Numbered from the stretch's first letter, positions 1 through 12,400 are shown. The stretch: 64,000 nucleotides of DNA from Argopecten irradians (GCF_041381155.1 NC_091147.1:27249849-27313848), one strand, 5' to 3'. Translations and numbers: made by a program. The notes: generated by a model not told the origin, from the sequence alone.

Positions 1-1264
1 ACCGTCTCGTTTTAATGTTTAACTTACCTACTTTATTTGTCAAGCGGAAAAATAATCTTCACAAATTATTTTTATGTGATCATGACAACTATTTATCAAT
101 TAACTTGAGAAGTTCAATATTCCACCAAGAACATTTCTCGTTAATACGTTGAAAGATCAATGGTTGTAATTTCGTCCTACAATACGTTGACCTTACGAAA
201 TAAATTACTACCGTCAAATAAATTAATATTCGTGTGAGAAAGAGAATACGTCCGATATACATAGTGTTCGCATGAACCAAATGATTTTCCATAGACGACC
301 ATTTTACGTTTGCCGCTGTCCAGGTTAAATGAAGTTTTCAAGTCATGTGCTTATAGCAGATTCTGAGGAATATCATTCAAAAACCTGTGGAATATTTTTT
401 TTAACAACTTTTATGTTGGGAATATCATATATATGTGAATTCCGCACAAAAAATGACCACAATTTTTAACAAAGTACGCTCCTGAGTGCTAAACACTACC
501 TCAGACAAAAACAGATTCTTGAAAAACAGACTCTTAAAAATTCTTGCTAAATATTTTATATCAACATGTATTGCTCAACCTGCACATTAAACTTTGGGAA
601 CTGATTCTACCAAACAGCGATTCCACAGTATTAACCTCTCTGTGGAATCTTTGCCCAAAAGGTCCAAATTTCTGCAGTCCCATTACAGTTGTTCCTTATG
701 ATAGGCGTAGTAATAGGACCTGCTACCTCTTTTATTAAATTGGTATAAGCCTATTATGCTTTGCGCACTGCATACCTTTTGTCGTAAATTAACGTTAGCT
801 GTTCTCCCTCAAGTTTCCTTTGGCATCGCCCAACCTACATAAGACATTTGTCGCGCTATACTCCAGTCTCCAAAAACACACATTCGTCATCATACACAGG
901 CATACAAATCGGATAAGGGAAGGTCTACCTAAAAGTTCCTTAACTGTTGAAAGGACAAAATACAGAGTGGTATCAATTTCACTCTCTCATTGAGATTCCA
1001 AGAACGATTTGAAATTACCTCGGGTAGACGTAGACCCACATGTAGAGTGTAACTAATTAATATCGTGTGCTTGAATTAATGCACGAACAGTTTTTGTTTG
1101 AGATTTCATCAGTAGAGAATTCATTTTCTGAATTGTTATCATAATTAACATATTTATATATATGTTACCCCCGACATGGGTTATGGAGCCAAGCCAAATA
1201 TTCTAGTCATTAAAACAGTGATATTGACTTTCAGTCTTTCAATATCAAACGAAACCCTTGATTT
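1..1264. other. Intergenic AT-rich sequence
   Basis: No supported gene. About 855-965 resembles a badly decayed 3' half of the SINE family described below, with a 'ccagtctcc-aaaacacac' run followed by a 'gataaggga' stretch. The short open frames here show no recognisable domain or splice context. Confidence 0.5.
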
Positions 1265-1376
1265 GGTTTACCAGATGAACGTCCTATTAACAGCCAGAGT
1301 CATTTAAGGACGGCTACCCATGTGTGTAATGTGTAGCGGTTTGTGGATGTCTGTGTCTTTGGAGGATACGGTATAT
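1265..1376 (-). mobile_element. SINE fragment, 3' end, minus orientation
   Basis: Reads as the reverse complement of the SINE 3' terminus: 'aacgtcctattaacagcc', then a 'ggacggc-acccatgtgtg' segment. The full copy at 30475-30921 shows the same words on the other strand. It lies head-on to the plus-strand copy at 1425-1821. Confidence 0.75.
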
Positions 1377-1424
1377 TCTAATTGTAACCGTAATAGTTCC
1401 TCGTAATAGTGAACCCGTTGTCTA

Positions 1425-1821
1425 CCTTGACACCGCCTCACATTTGGCCTGCTGTTGAGTGTTCCTCGCTGTGAGATAGGCTCTGGATTCTGTCCCCTGG
1501 CCGAGACACACTGAAGTCGATAAAGGTAGGAGTTTCTATTCCTGCTTGGCGTTCAGCATACCAGGGGTTGGACGACTTGTTTGCCGTTGTCAGTATAATG
1601 TGACCGGGTAGGGTTTGTTGTTTGGTATCTTCGGCAGAGTGCTTCTGTAATATAACACTGTAAAAGGGCAACAGATCCACTATACAAAAAGACAAAACAT
1701 TAATATACCACACCAAAACGCACACCATGCACGTCATACACAAAACATATCGCATACAAAAGAGGCCGTCCTTACATGACCCTGGCTGTTAATAGGACGT
1801 TAATAAATCAAACAAACAGGC
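1425..1821 (+). mobile_element. SINE, tRNA-headed, near full length
   Basis: A non-autonomous retroposon copy. The head ('caccgcctcacatttggcc ... ggattctgtcccctggccg') looks tRNA-derived, with a box-B-like GGATTCTGTCC. The body contains 'gtcagtataatgtgaccggg', and the tail ends 'aggacgttaataaatcaaac'. The same order occurs in copies at 3646, 30475, 39490 and 50370. The short open frame on its minus strand is a repeat artefact. Confidence 0.85.
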
Positions 1822-2086
1822 ATGTTCAAATGAATGTTGAATTATTTTCTTTACTCCCACCATCTGACAATACCTGTCTATGCAAGATGTTCAAATGAAT
1901 GTTGAATTCTTTTCTTTACTCCCACCATCTGACAATACCTGTCTTTGCAAGATGTTCAAATGAATGTTGAATTCTTTTCTTTACTCCCACCATCTGACAA
2001 TACCTGTCTTTGCAAGATGTTCAAATGAATGTTGAATTATTTTCTTTACCCCCCTCCCACCATCTGACTGTACCTGTTTTTGCAAG
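1822..2086. repeat. 65-bp minisatellite, 4 copies
   Basis: Four head-to-tail copies begin at 1822, 1887, 1952 and 2017. Each starts 'atgttcaaatgaatgttgaa' and ends with a 'caccatctgacaatacctg' segment plus 'gcaag'. The last copy has a short C-rich insertion and more substitutions. The array abuts the 3' end of the SINE at 1425-1821. Confidence 0.93.
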
Positions 2087-2635
2087 ATGTTAGACTACTA
2101 TCAATAGTTTTGATGCCATCTTTGTATTCTCTATTAAAAATCCGAGATGCCGCATGGCCATTCGTGATGATACAAAACCATTCAGATCTGTTAGGAACCC
2201 GTGTCCCTTCTAGAAATATTAGAGATGTTTTTACATAAAACAAAACTGTAGCATGTCTAGTCGCCAGTGAGAAACCATCCGGCGGTCGGTTTCACGAATT
2301 ACGTCATGTCTTGTTAAATTTGTATTTCGCTAAGCCAATAGTACACCAGAACTTTTAGTGTTCTTCTACATATGATTTTCATCTACAATAGCTATTTCAT
2401 GTTTTCCTTTATCTTTTGCTTGTTACTCACGCTGACTACTAAATTACCGTTCACCATCTGTTCCAAATTTTATAGCGCTATCTCACTGAAACATGCCGCA
2501 TCCAAATTTATTTTGATAAGGCAGACGTTAAGGGAACATGTGTAACATACATGCGGACGCCTTTTTATACGCCGACGCCGTTACAATGAAAGACGACTGA
2601 CATTATACCGGGTAATTGTGTTAAAGTTGTAACGA
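2087..2635. other. Intergenic sequence, nothing recognised
   Basis: AT-rich unique-looking DNA with no supported gene. Confidence 0.5.
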
Positions 2636-3492
2636 TAACGAACAACACATCTTACCCTGTAACATTATACTGACAACTTGCAAACCAGTCGTCCCTTTCC
2701 CTTTATGTTGAGTTCTAAGCATTGTTATGTATGACACTAAATACATGTAGTTATTAGATACGGGAGATAACTCCTATAGCTATATTATCAATACATCCTA
2801 TAAAGTTTATATCATTAATTTAGGTTATAGAACTTTCTAGAATATTATCATGTGTAAACATACATGTTTGTCAACATGTTGATTATAAGTATGGATCTAG
2901 AATGATCTATTTCCAGAAAGTTCTGTGTGTTTATTTGTTTACTGTTTTTAGTTAGATATTTCTAGAAGTAGAAGGTTCTCCAATATTCTTGAATTAGGGT
3001 TTAGCTATATATACTCCAGCTGTCCAAGGCTAATCAGAACTGTAATGAGACCTGTAATTAGACATATCAAGAATTATATAGCGCCATATTAGATTCTATT
3101 GGGAGAGCTATTGTGACTTTATCTGTGGATTGTTACAACGCAATGTGTGGATTTATTCATATTGCCTGGAACTGTGGACATTCATTTTCCTCGTGGAGTT
3201 GTGAACATTGTTAAATTAGGAACCTGGAAGGATTAAGGATTATACCAGGACATTCACATATAGATAAGTAACATTTTGAATTCTCGTATTACTCTTGTAC
3301 CACCACCAATTACTTTAGATATTGTAAACCATCTCTGTATAATCTTGTATATACAAATAAATTGTGTTTTGAATTTAGCTGCTGGTTTCTCATTTTCTGT
3401 TATTCTTGCTTGTAACAGCATAAGTAAAAAATTCCACTTTCAGATAATATGGTGTGTCTCAAGGGGACAGAATCTAAAGCCTTCCTGGTACG
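2636..3492 (-). mobile_element. SINE (minus) interrupted by a solo LTR
   Basis: The two SINE pieces are 2636-2722 and 3418-3492. The first contains 'aacattatactgacaac' and 'ccagtcgtccc', and ends 'gttctaagcat'. The second resumes with 'gcataag', then 'ggtgtgtctc' and 'gacagaatctaaagccttcc'. Joined, they match the reverse complement of the SINE body and head without a gap. The LTR therefore entered an existing SINE. Confidence 0.85.
2723..3417. mobile_element. Solo LTR, 695 bp
   Basis: Begins TGTTA and ends TAACA (TG...CA, 5-bp inverted termini), and is flanked by a perfect 4-bp direct repeat GCAT at 2719-2722 and 3418-3421. A TATA-like 'gctatatatactcc' near 3004-3017 and an 'aaataaa' polyadenylation-like signal near 3355-3361 fit an LTR. 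A 4-bp duplication and TG..CA ends suit a Ty3-type LTR retrotransposon, but no internal coding region remains, so the family is inferred only. Confidence 0.82.
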
Positions 3493-3504
3493 TGGGACGA
3501 TCGC

Positions 3505-3625
3505 TTAACAGAGTCACACACGACTACACCGAAGTCTCCCGACACATGTAACACACAGCATACATGGGAGGTCGATCTTACATGACCCTGTTAATAGGAC
3601 GTTAAAATAATCAAACAAACAAAAT
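3505..3625 (+). mobile_element. SINE 3' fragment
   Basis: Plus-strand SINE tail: 'gaagtctcccgacacatg', 'catacatgggaggtcg', 'cttacatgaccctg', then 'aggacgttaaaataatcaaa'. It follows directly on the head of the minus-strand copy, so this is a pile-up of partial SINEs. Confidence 0.75.
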
Positions 3626-3645
3626 CAATCGCAACACATTGCATA

Positions 3646-3966
3646 CATGGTTAAAGCGTTCTGTCTCCTGGCCGAGACACACCAAATTATATAAAAGTGA
3701 TCGTTTCTGTTCTTGCGTAGCGCCCAGCATACAAGGAGCAGGCCTAGGACGGCAGGTTGGCCACTTGTCAGTATAATGTGACCGGGTGGGTGTGCTGCTT
3801 GGTGTCTTCGGCAGCAAATGGTTCCACTATACAAGAAGACACCATACGAATACAATGCAGTCTCAAAACATACACTACGCATTTCATACACGCAACACAC
3901 CGTATACATGGGAGGCCGTCCTTACATAACCCTGACTGTTAACAGGACGTTAATAAAACCAAACAA
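3646..3966 (+). mobile_element. SINE, 5'-truncated, plus orientation
   Basis: Starts near the box-B region ('gttctgtctcctggccgag') and continues through 'gtcagtataatgtgaccggg', 'ggtgtcttcggcagc', 'ccactatacaagaagac' and 'gggaggccgtccttac' to 'aggacgttaataaaacc'. The short open frames overlapping it on both strands are not genes. Confidence 0.85.
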
Positions 3967-5079
3967 AAACATACTGGGTATACCGTTCTTAAATGACCGT
4001 AAAATGACTGCACCTGATTCTAGCATACATCAATGAACTACTATATTGCACAAATACGGATACAAGGTTGTTTGCTGATGGTCGTATTGTATACAGACAA
4101 TCCGAAAGTTGAAGAATACGGCAACACTCTGACCTTCGCAATTTCACTCTTTCTTGCGTTTAAAACGATGCGATTGTGATCAATATCTTAATACGAGTTT
4201 TCATCCAGAGAAGTATCGGGCAATCAGGATCACAAATAAACCTCAACCTCTACAAACTGCATGCGCCATGCAGAGTGGCAAGTGTCTTTGGAGATAAACA
4301 TTCGGCAAAACCTACGTTGGGCGAGTACCAAACGCTATTTTTTGTTACGCTTGACTTTTACCGCGTTATCAACTTTCAAACTGGCATAGCGTAAGGAACT
4401 CGTACGGAAAAGTGATATGACATTGTTTAAACTGTAAAAGATTTTATCAAAACTGAATATTACCAGGTAATATACTTGGTTGAAGGGAATGGGTTTTGAT
4501 TTCGAAGCAACATGCGAGAGTCCTCGCAAGCAACTATACATCGCAAGCTTCAAAACAATGCAAGTGACTATACAATTTTAACTGATCATCCTACAACTTC
4601 AAAATACGATTAAGTAAAATATATTGTGTCCATTAATATGTATTTATGTATTTCATATTGTTGGATTCATTTATAAACCTGTGATGGTGCTTAAAATGAT
4701 GAAAGCCAGGCAGAACTCCTTAAAATATTGCAAAATATTAGGCGGGTGTCTCAATTCTTCGATAATGAACAGCAGATCAACTCACGAAAAGTGTCTGAAA
4801 TATTAATGCTGATTAACCCTCAACATTTCATTAGTCAATGGTACTTCAAATTGCTATCCATTACGCCGTTTATATCTGAACATTACAACAAAAACGTATA
4901 GAATAACTAAAAATGGCAAAAATGATCCTCTATCCATTGTTTCATTTGTTTTTTTAGCAAGTGATCGAGTACCGCTATACAGACTCGCAAATACGAAATT
5001 CAAAAAATACTATACACTTCCATACACTATGCTATTGCATGATCGTAAAAGGTGATTAAAATTAGGATCTTATATTTTC
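3967..5079. other. Intergenic sequence, nothing recognised
   Basis: AT-rich, no supported gene. Several 60-75-codon open frames lack any recognisable motif. Confidence 0.5.
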
Positions 5080-6098
5080 TTTCTTCCTAACTTTCTTTAT
5101 TCTTCCTACCATATCCCTTGATCCCACCTCACTTTTGGTCTTCGTTTGTTGAGTTTAATTTTAGGTCACCTGAGAGGAAGTCTCAAGTGACCTATTCTTA
5201 TCGCCTTTTGTCCGTCGTCGTGCGTCGTGTGTCCGAAAAACAATTTACATTTTCGACTTCTTCTCCAAAACTGCTAAAGCCATTTCAATGAAATTTTCCT
5301 CAAACCTTCTGTGGCTTAAGGCCAATAAAAATTGTGAATTATATGGTCCCCTAGGGTGATGTGGGAGGGGCCAAAGGGGGTAAAATTGACTAAAAATTCC
5401 AAAATATTCTTCTCTACTCCTAGATGTGGTAGAATCAAATACTCTTCATAGATAGAAAGGTCTTAAGGTCATATACAAAATAATTGAATTATATGACTCT
5501 GGAGTCTCCCGTTTCCCCCTGGGGAGGGGGTTAAGTTTTCTATAGGTTATATACGGAAAACACATTTTTGGGCATTATTTGGTTATTTATAATCGGAAAT
5601 AAGGCAAATGTTGTCAGAAATAACGGTATGAGATGGCCATAGAATCCAAGGGGCGGGGTCAAATATGCTAAAACTTCAAAATTCTTCTTCTGAAATTACG
5701 GAAATGATAGAATAAAATACTTTCATAGATGGAAAGGTGTTAAAGGTGTTAAGGTCCTTTACAAAAATTGTGAATATTATGACCCTGTGGTCTCACGTTT
5801 CCCCCTGAGGAGGGAGCCAAATTTACTAAAGTTTATATAGGGAAAACACATTTATGAGCATGTTATGGGTCAAACTTGGTTAGAATTAATAGCCCCCCCC
5901 CGGGGGGGGGGGGGCGGACCAGAGGGGCGGACCAAACATGGTCAAATAATTTTCTTCTGAGTTCACAGGTTTGATGGAAGCAAATGCTCTTCATAGATTA
6001 ACTAACCGACTTCAAGGGCCAGTATAAAGTGTATATATGTCTTTGTTCCATTTTATATCCGAACCCAGGTTACCGTTAAGCCTATGGGCCTCTTGTTC
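5080..6098. repeat. Composite dispersed repeat after a SINE 5' fragment
   Basis: 5080-5160 resembles the SINE 5' end ('cttcctaac', 'cctcacttttggtcttcg'). From 5164 a second element begins with a hairpin, AGGTCACCTGAGA paired with TCTCAAGTGACCT (one mismatch), followed by 'cgccttttgtccgtcg'. The block ends near 'ggttaccgttaagcc' and 'gggcctcttgtt'. A GC-rich module ('ggtctcccgtttcccc-type') appears near 5500 and again near 5785. I recognise this text style from dispersed repeats in bivalve genomes, but cannot assign a family. Confidence 0.65.
5893..5914. repeat. C9G13 homopolymer palindrome
   Basis: Nine C (5893-5901) followed directly by thirteen G (5902-5914), a self-complementary tract inside the composite repeat. 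It is prone to hairpin or quadruplex formation, and its exact length may be a sequencing or assembly uncertainty. Confidence 0.85.
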
Positions 6099-7189
6099 AT
6101 GATGTATAAGACTGACTACACGAAGGCACTAACTGAAATCCTCTTGTTACCTATTTACGTATGGAGAGATTCTTCAATGATTGCAAGTTAAATTATTACA
6201 CAATTAAATATTTATAATCGAATTTGATCAAAATGAATAAACATTCATTCGGTGAGTGAATTCACGAACATATGAAACATAGAGATATTACCGTGCACCA
6301 CGCTATCAATATATCAAATCTAAAATACAGCAAAGAATTCAGATTTTTATCGGTTGTGTTGGTATTGATAGAAAGTTTGCATGATCCAAACTAAAATCAA
6401 GAGAATTTCTATGATGTCGGAAAATTAAGTCTTAATTAGGCGTTAGCTTTTCTCTCTTTGTTTGACTTATCGGTATTTAGCGTGCGAGGTGACTTTTCCA
6501 CATGGGTGGCAACCCGAGCAGGTAAGTCTATCTACGGTTGAGATCATTTTAATTCTAACCAAACAATACAATCAAATGATTTGGTCGGCGTAATGGTGGA
6601 GAACAACAATGGCGGACGGAATTAAGCCATCAGCGCCCTCTATAGGGGGCGCTTTTGTTTGTCATTTTTGCGATCGGGTTTGGATTTGAAGAATTAAATG
6701 TGACTTCTGCAGGTGGATGTTTGGCTGTTTAATAATATACCCGGAATTAATAATCTGTTTTGACAGCTTGTTTTAATTCTATATCCACCTTTCATTATTT
6801 GGTTCAACTCTCTAATTACTAAATGTACGTGATAATATTAATGAAATTGTAGAAACGAAACTGCACGTACAGAAACGGCATGAAAATTTAATCTCTAAAA
6901 CGAAAAGATATTTGTCGTTTTGATATATTATTGTGTCCATGAGATATTAATTAAGGCAAACATTCGTATTGATCAACATTTGTAGGTGATATTGCTTGGT
7001 TTTACTATCTACGCTTAGTTTAAAGTGTATTTCATTTCAATTTATCACTTATAAAGCAAAAAAGTGCCACGGAATGATTCAGGAAAAAAATACAATGTGT
7101 ATCTGTCTCCTTAGTATACAGAGGTTCTGAGCATAACTAACTAACGATGATAAATAATTGATAGGTATTTTTATTTTCGGGAAAACCGA
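6099..7189. other. Intergenic sequence with a GC-rich motif cluster
   Basis: No supported gene. The only GC-rich stretch is 6585-6655, with a YY1-like CAATGGCGG at 6607-6615 and the CTCF-like palindrome listed separately. The rest is AT-rich. Confidence 0.5.
6632..6653. promoter_or_regulatory. CTCF-like near-palindrome
   Basis: AGCGCCCTCTA is followed directly by TAGGGGGCGCT. The two halves are inverted copies with one mismatch position. The right half carries AGGGGGCGCT, the core of the CTCF consensus. CTCF is present across bilaterians, but binding here is an inference from motif shape alone. Confidence 0.4.
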
Positions 7190-7990
7190 ACGGGGAGAAG
7201 ATGGATGGTGGGGATAGACGAGAATGAAAAAGATGGAATATTGGCGATGACAAAAAGAAAGAAAAAAACAATGAAATAAAGACGAATGGGGAGAAGAGTA
7301 CAAAGACAGAGAGAGAAATACTAAAAGGAAGAAAAGGACGAGAAGGAAACGAGAATATTTACAAAGAGAGAGAAAATCGTTTACGAGAAGGAGAATGACG
7401 ATGAAAGGAGGACTTAGCTAAAGGTCGATAAGAGGAGAACGAAAGAAAGACACGGCAGGAAAACGACGGAGGAAGAGAAGGGCGAGGACATAACGGAAAG
7501 GAACGATGACATGGGAGAGGATTAGACGAAAACAAGGAAGATGAGGACTAAGGAAAGGATGACATGGGAGAGGAGTTAGACGAAAACAAGGAAGATGAGG
7601 ACTAAGGAAAACGATAGAGACATGAGGGAGAGAGAGGAGTTAGACGAAAACAAGGAAATGAGGACTAAGGAAAGGAACGATGACATAGGGAGAGAAGTTA
7701 GACGAAAACAAGGAAGATGAGGACTAAGGAAAGGGGCGATGAATGGAGAAGGATCGGTAAGATGAGACGAACAATGACTAAAATGGGGAAAAGGCGAGGA
7801 GAGATATGTCGAGAAAAATGATGAAGAGAGGAAGAGAGATAAGATCGAGGACAACGAGGGAGATATGTGAAGGACGATGAAAGCACGATGACGAGGAAAA
7901 GGGCGGAGGATGGAGTAAATTGTTAGGAGGGGGATGGATAAAAAGGACGACAGCACGATTGGAAATAGGTGAATGAAGAGGGGAAAATAG
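7190..7990. repeat. ~800-bp polypurine (GA-rich) tract with ~58-bp tandem repeats
   Basis: The + strand is dominated by A and G ('gagaagga', 'agaaagaaag'). 7508-7735 holds four degenerate copies, each 53-63 bp, of 'gacatgggagagg ... ttagacgaaaacaagga ... gaggactaagg'. The 149-codon open frame on the minus strand (7576-8025) is simply the Ser/Leu/Phe/Pro-rich translation of the polypyrimidine strand and is not a gene. Confidence 0.85.
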
Positions 7991-8410
7991 CTCAAATTAA
8001 TATGAACTTTGGGTTTGCAATACATATATTGACTGTATATCTTTACCGAGACTTGTGATCTCTTGCCAGCTTATGTTGTCGAAGTCCTTCGTTGATTATC
8101 AAAAGTGAGACAACTGGAGATAAAATATGTGCAATATTTTAAATTTTTGAAAATAAGAGTTAATTTCATATATTTCTCTCGTGTAGTATTACATTTAATT
8201 TTTAGAACCTCATAATCGCACTTTGTACTTAATACACTTGTCGTCTTCCACAGTTTTAGTCACTTGATGGAAAACATTACACTGTTGTTTCTGAAACGAT
8301 CAATATCTTAAATAGTCTCACGTACTGAAGTATAAACTGATTTCCTTGGTCTTTGAATATATTGACAGCAAAATATGATACCATGACCGTGTTTTATCAA
8401 TATTCTTTAA
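7991..8410. other. Intergenic sequence, nothing recognised
   Basis: AT-rich, no gene and no clear repeat. Confidence 0.5.
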
Positions 8411-8679
8411 AGATGCTTCGCCGCTGATGATTTTTTTTCATCAAAAACAGGAGCAGACGAAATGGTATTTTTCTTCGGTTACAAAAGTCATTTACAATAT
8501 TAAAAATAATTACGTTCCGAAAAAAAAATCCGTGGTATTATGTTCTATATGGAATAAAGTACTGATCGTGCATGCATCAGAAGCAAAATAAATTTTATAG
8601 ACAGATATATACGAGATTAAACACCAATCATTTTGCAAATGATGGGTTTAGTTTATGCTCTGTTGGCGGTGGAGCATCT
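8411..8679 (+). mobile_element. TTAA-flanked MITE, copy 1 (internally deleted)
   Basis: Terminal inverted repeats AGATGCTtCgCCGCTGA and TTGGCGGTGGAGCATCT, flanked by TTAA (8407-8410) and TTAC (8680-8683, a decayed TTAA). The interior matches the other copies ('aaaacaggagcagacga', 'ttccgaaaa', 'atatggaataaagtactgat', 'aaacaccaatcatt') but lacks about 80 bp. It has no coding capacity. Confidence 0.9.
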
Positions 8680-9107
8680 TTACTTTAGGAAAAAACGAAC
8701 TTGAGTGAAATTAAAGATCCTTATCATTTGTAATGGAGAATTTTTAGTTGAGGAATTTCTTAAAGTTAATGAATGTTGGTGAAACTGTTCCCAAATTCAT
8801 TGATATGCGTGTAATCTTTTCTTTAACGAACTCCAATGCCAAGCCGACATGCGATATCCGCGTTTCATAAAATAAAGGAGTTTCATTATTGTAAGAGTTA
8901 TCGCTCTTTGCTCCCAGTTACGGTACCTGTGTTTGACTTGTCGACCTTGTCACATTACATTCAGTTATATATATTCTGCTGTAAACGGTAAGAAGAGAAA
9001 GTAAAATTAAAGCGAAGGCCGGAGCCGTATCGAATACTAGTATCATACAAAAGGCATAAAAGTGCAAACGAAAACCCCTTATCCGATTCTTTCTAACATT
9101 ACTTTAA

Positions 9108-9450
9108 AGATGCTCCACTGCTGACAAATGGTATTTTTCCACTATCAAAAACAGGAGCAGACGATTAAGTATTTTCTTCGGTTACACAAATTACTACTTT
9201 ACACCATTACTACCGTTGAAAAGTTTGAGCTTCTAATTTTACTTCAAGTTAAAAATATGAAAAATAATTAATTGCATCCCGAAAAAATCCGTGGCACTAT
9301 ATCCTATATGGAATGATGTACTGATTGCGCATGCACCAAAGGAAAATAAATTATTTTTTTGTGTTAATTAGACATATATATACACGATTAAACACCAATT
9401 ATTGTTCAAATGATGAATATCATTTATGCTCTGTCGGCGGTGGAGCATCT
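9108..9450 (+). mobile_element. TTAA-flanked MITE, copy 2 (intact ends)
   Basis: AGATGCTCCACTGCTGACA at the left and GTCGGCGGTGGAGCATCT at the right are inverted copies, with perfect TTAA on both sides (9104-9107 and 9451-9454). It is about 343 bp with no open frame of note. TTAA target duplication is characteristic of the piggyBac superfamily, so that superfamily is the first guess for the mobilising transposase. Confidence 0.92.
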
Positions 9451-12400
9451 TTAAATTATTTTTTGGGCCACAATAAGTGAATAAATAAAAAAAATCTTGT
9501 TTCAGTGTCAAGCTAGAAAGGAAAATATTATCCAAGTATCCAAGTACGCAGTTTTGGACAATCACGGAAAACAGCTCACTTAGGATTCTTTCAAACGACG
9601 CAAAAGTATTGGTATATAATACAGGAAATATAGCGAGTACAGAAAAGAACAGTGAAATCATCGAAAAAAATAATTGCTTATGAAAAACGTCAACATTCTA
9701 TAGAAGCTGTTTGATGTTGTTTTGCCAGAAGTAATTAGAATCGACATAGCTCAGTATTGCCAGATGACACGACAGACCTACCGGACACACCCGACGTAAT
9801 TCGTCGGCTTCCTTCACGGCATTCATTAACATATTTACATACTGACATATTTTAATTAAACTTTTTTTCATAATTCATATTTTCATTTTTTATTAATGTT
9901 TGTGCACTATGCTGGGTGTCGGTATCCAACGGACCGGCGTGCCTCCACAAGGGAGTCCCGCACGGTTTAAACGGCACCTGTGTCGGTTAAACTGGGACTC
10001 CTGCTGTCCTCAACCCCATTCAACTCACCAGACGATCCCCATTCTTTCCCCTCCCGGAGAGGAAGAGAAATAGATACATCAAATATGATAAAAACCTACC
10101 CTGTATGATAACAGAAAGGATTCATGTTATCAGCGGGCGTATGGCGATTATCTCCCTTGTCCATCATCTCGCACCGCTGGAGGAAGAAAAATACCGACAC
10201 AGCCGACTCCTACCTGACAGAGACGAGAAGCATGAGCATAAATTTTCATTTTGGGCTTTACTCCTGGAAGATAATTAATATACGCCAATCTTTATCCTTG
10301 TACTAAAACATCTGTAAAATTTGTGGTAGACTTCCGGTACTTAGCCGGAAAACGGGTACTCGGTATCGTTTCAGGAAATATTTAATACAGTCTAATAAAG
10401 CGAGTAAATTTTTCAAATTTTAATATCGGATAAAACCATCAACATATCCTTAAGACGAAAGCTGTAAAATGATTATTTGATAGATTGGTATTTAACCCAT
10501 ACGCTATGATAATATTTGATTGACATGTCTAGAAAAACAATGTTTATTTCGTACGCGTTCGGAAGGATACAAAAAAGTCGTTAGCAGAAACTTAATACCA
10601 GCTACCAGTCATGAATAGGTTGTTAAGCCCACAGTTTTCAAATATTAGTTGTTGTTATATGACAACTGTAATATATTAGCTATGCACTCCCATTTCAATT
10701 ATTTAAACAGAATCTCATTCTTAATATTTGAAGCTAATTCAAAATTCACTCTGTGCATTAGTTATGAAGACAATTTGTTATTTGAAAATCATGTTTTGAA
10801 GTTAATTTTTAGCTGATGTAGGGAACAAAAAAATGAGGCTGTACCCATTTTCATTGTTTGTTTGTTGTTTTTATTTTACGATGAAATTAGTTATATTTCC
10901 ATTGCTTCGATTTCTTTTCTATATAAATACATTTTCCCATTAATAATGTAAAATATGCCTCTTTTTTTCTTTTTTTTTTTTAATTTATTGCTATCTATTT
11001 AAATCCAAAAACACTACTTCGTATTTCTCAACTACTGTACATATTATTATCGTTATTTCCTCCAAAAATGTAAGATTTCATAAACAGAATGAATTACTTC
11101 AACAATTAAATCAAACATGCAAGCATACTTTACAAAGATAAATATATTGTAACAAGACAATTCACAATTATTTACACAACTGTATAAAACAATAGCAAAT
11201 TTAGACGCTATCGAGGCTTGGTGTGTGTGGTAGGTGTTGATTGACAATATACAAAAACATTTAACGAAAGTTAACAAACTACTAATTTATATAAGGAGGC
11301 CGACAGTTGCCGTTCACACCATATTACGTAGTACATGGGTGGGACACATCGCGATATCTCAGCTTTGGTTCACAGCCACTTTGTTATTGTATTATTCTAA
11401 CCCTGCTACGTATTTACGGGGATTGCGAAACTTTTCACGGCTTTATTCTTCAACATATTATACAATATTAGTCAAAACATTGAACGACCCCTTCTGTTTT
11501 TCACGCCATATTTGTACCATGGCGTTAATTTAAAAGGGAGCACCTCTTTATGACCAATGATTTATATGTGAGAATACAACATGAAAAAATGTATTCTGTG
11601 TAGTCCTTATAATGACTAATTATCGATTATCGCTGTAAATAGAATAGAAATTGATTGCTTTTAGCTATAGTATGTATCGGAATATTACATAAGAAAATTA
11701 ACGGCAATACAATTTGTGACTTTGATCTTATACTTTTAAACAAAACTGTTATAAAGGACGTTTAGTTACAATTATTAGCGACACTTCAGATTTTACTGTA
11801 ACGAATTGGTGGTGGTACCGGAAAAGAATCATCGATCGCGAAACTACCACCCGGAAATAGAGTTGTGGATAAAATGTCAATGATATCAGGAAAATACAAC
11901 TAATTATCTGATTACATTGATCATTGTTTCCATGCTAGATTCCCTGTTGTGTTTTATCTCAGAAATATGTTTCTGATTATTTATACAAATACTTTGTGCA
12001 AATATATGTATGCATATATATTGAAAATCGATAAAATATTTCAATCATTTAAAATTTGAACAGACAAAAATAAAGTGGTATAATAGTAATAATTGCTTTG
12101 TGCTCATTGAATACTGTCGAAATAAATACCATAATTCTTCAATAAGAAAATAGCATGACTGATGTTCTAGGAATACCAAGACACATTGCTGTAGATCTGC
12201 TTTACGTATCACAGATAACTACTCATTTCTAAACACGATTTTCGCAATAAGTTACTAAAATGACATTGTTGGCATTCGACCGGTTATAGGGTCAGAGAAG
12301 AACCGGATCACAGAAATGACTCGGTTATTAATAACATTGTCTGTTACGCTAGGTACACTTTATATATTTGAGTTTTTGTTAGTATTCTAAGTACACTTTC

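Noticed and set aside
7576..8025. 149-codon Ser/Leu/Phe/Pro-rich frame
   Set aside because: Translation of the pyrimidine strand of a polypurine tract. Low complexity, no signal beyond composition.
11234..11533. 99-codon open frame as a possible gene
   Set aside because: Composition and residues look random. There is no start context, signal peptide or domain.
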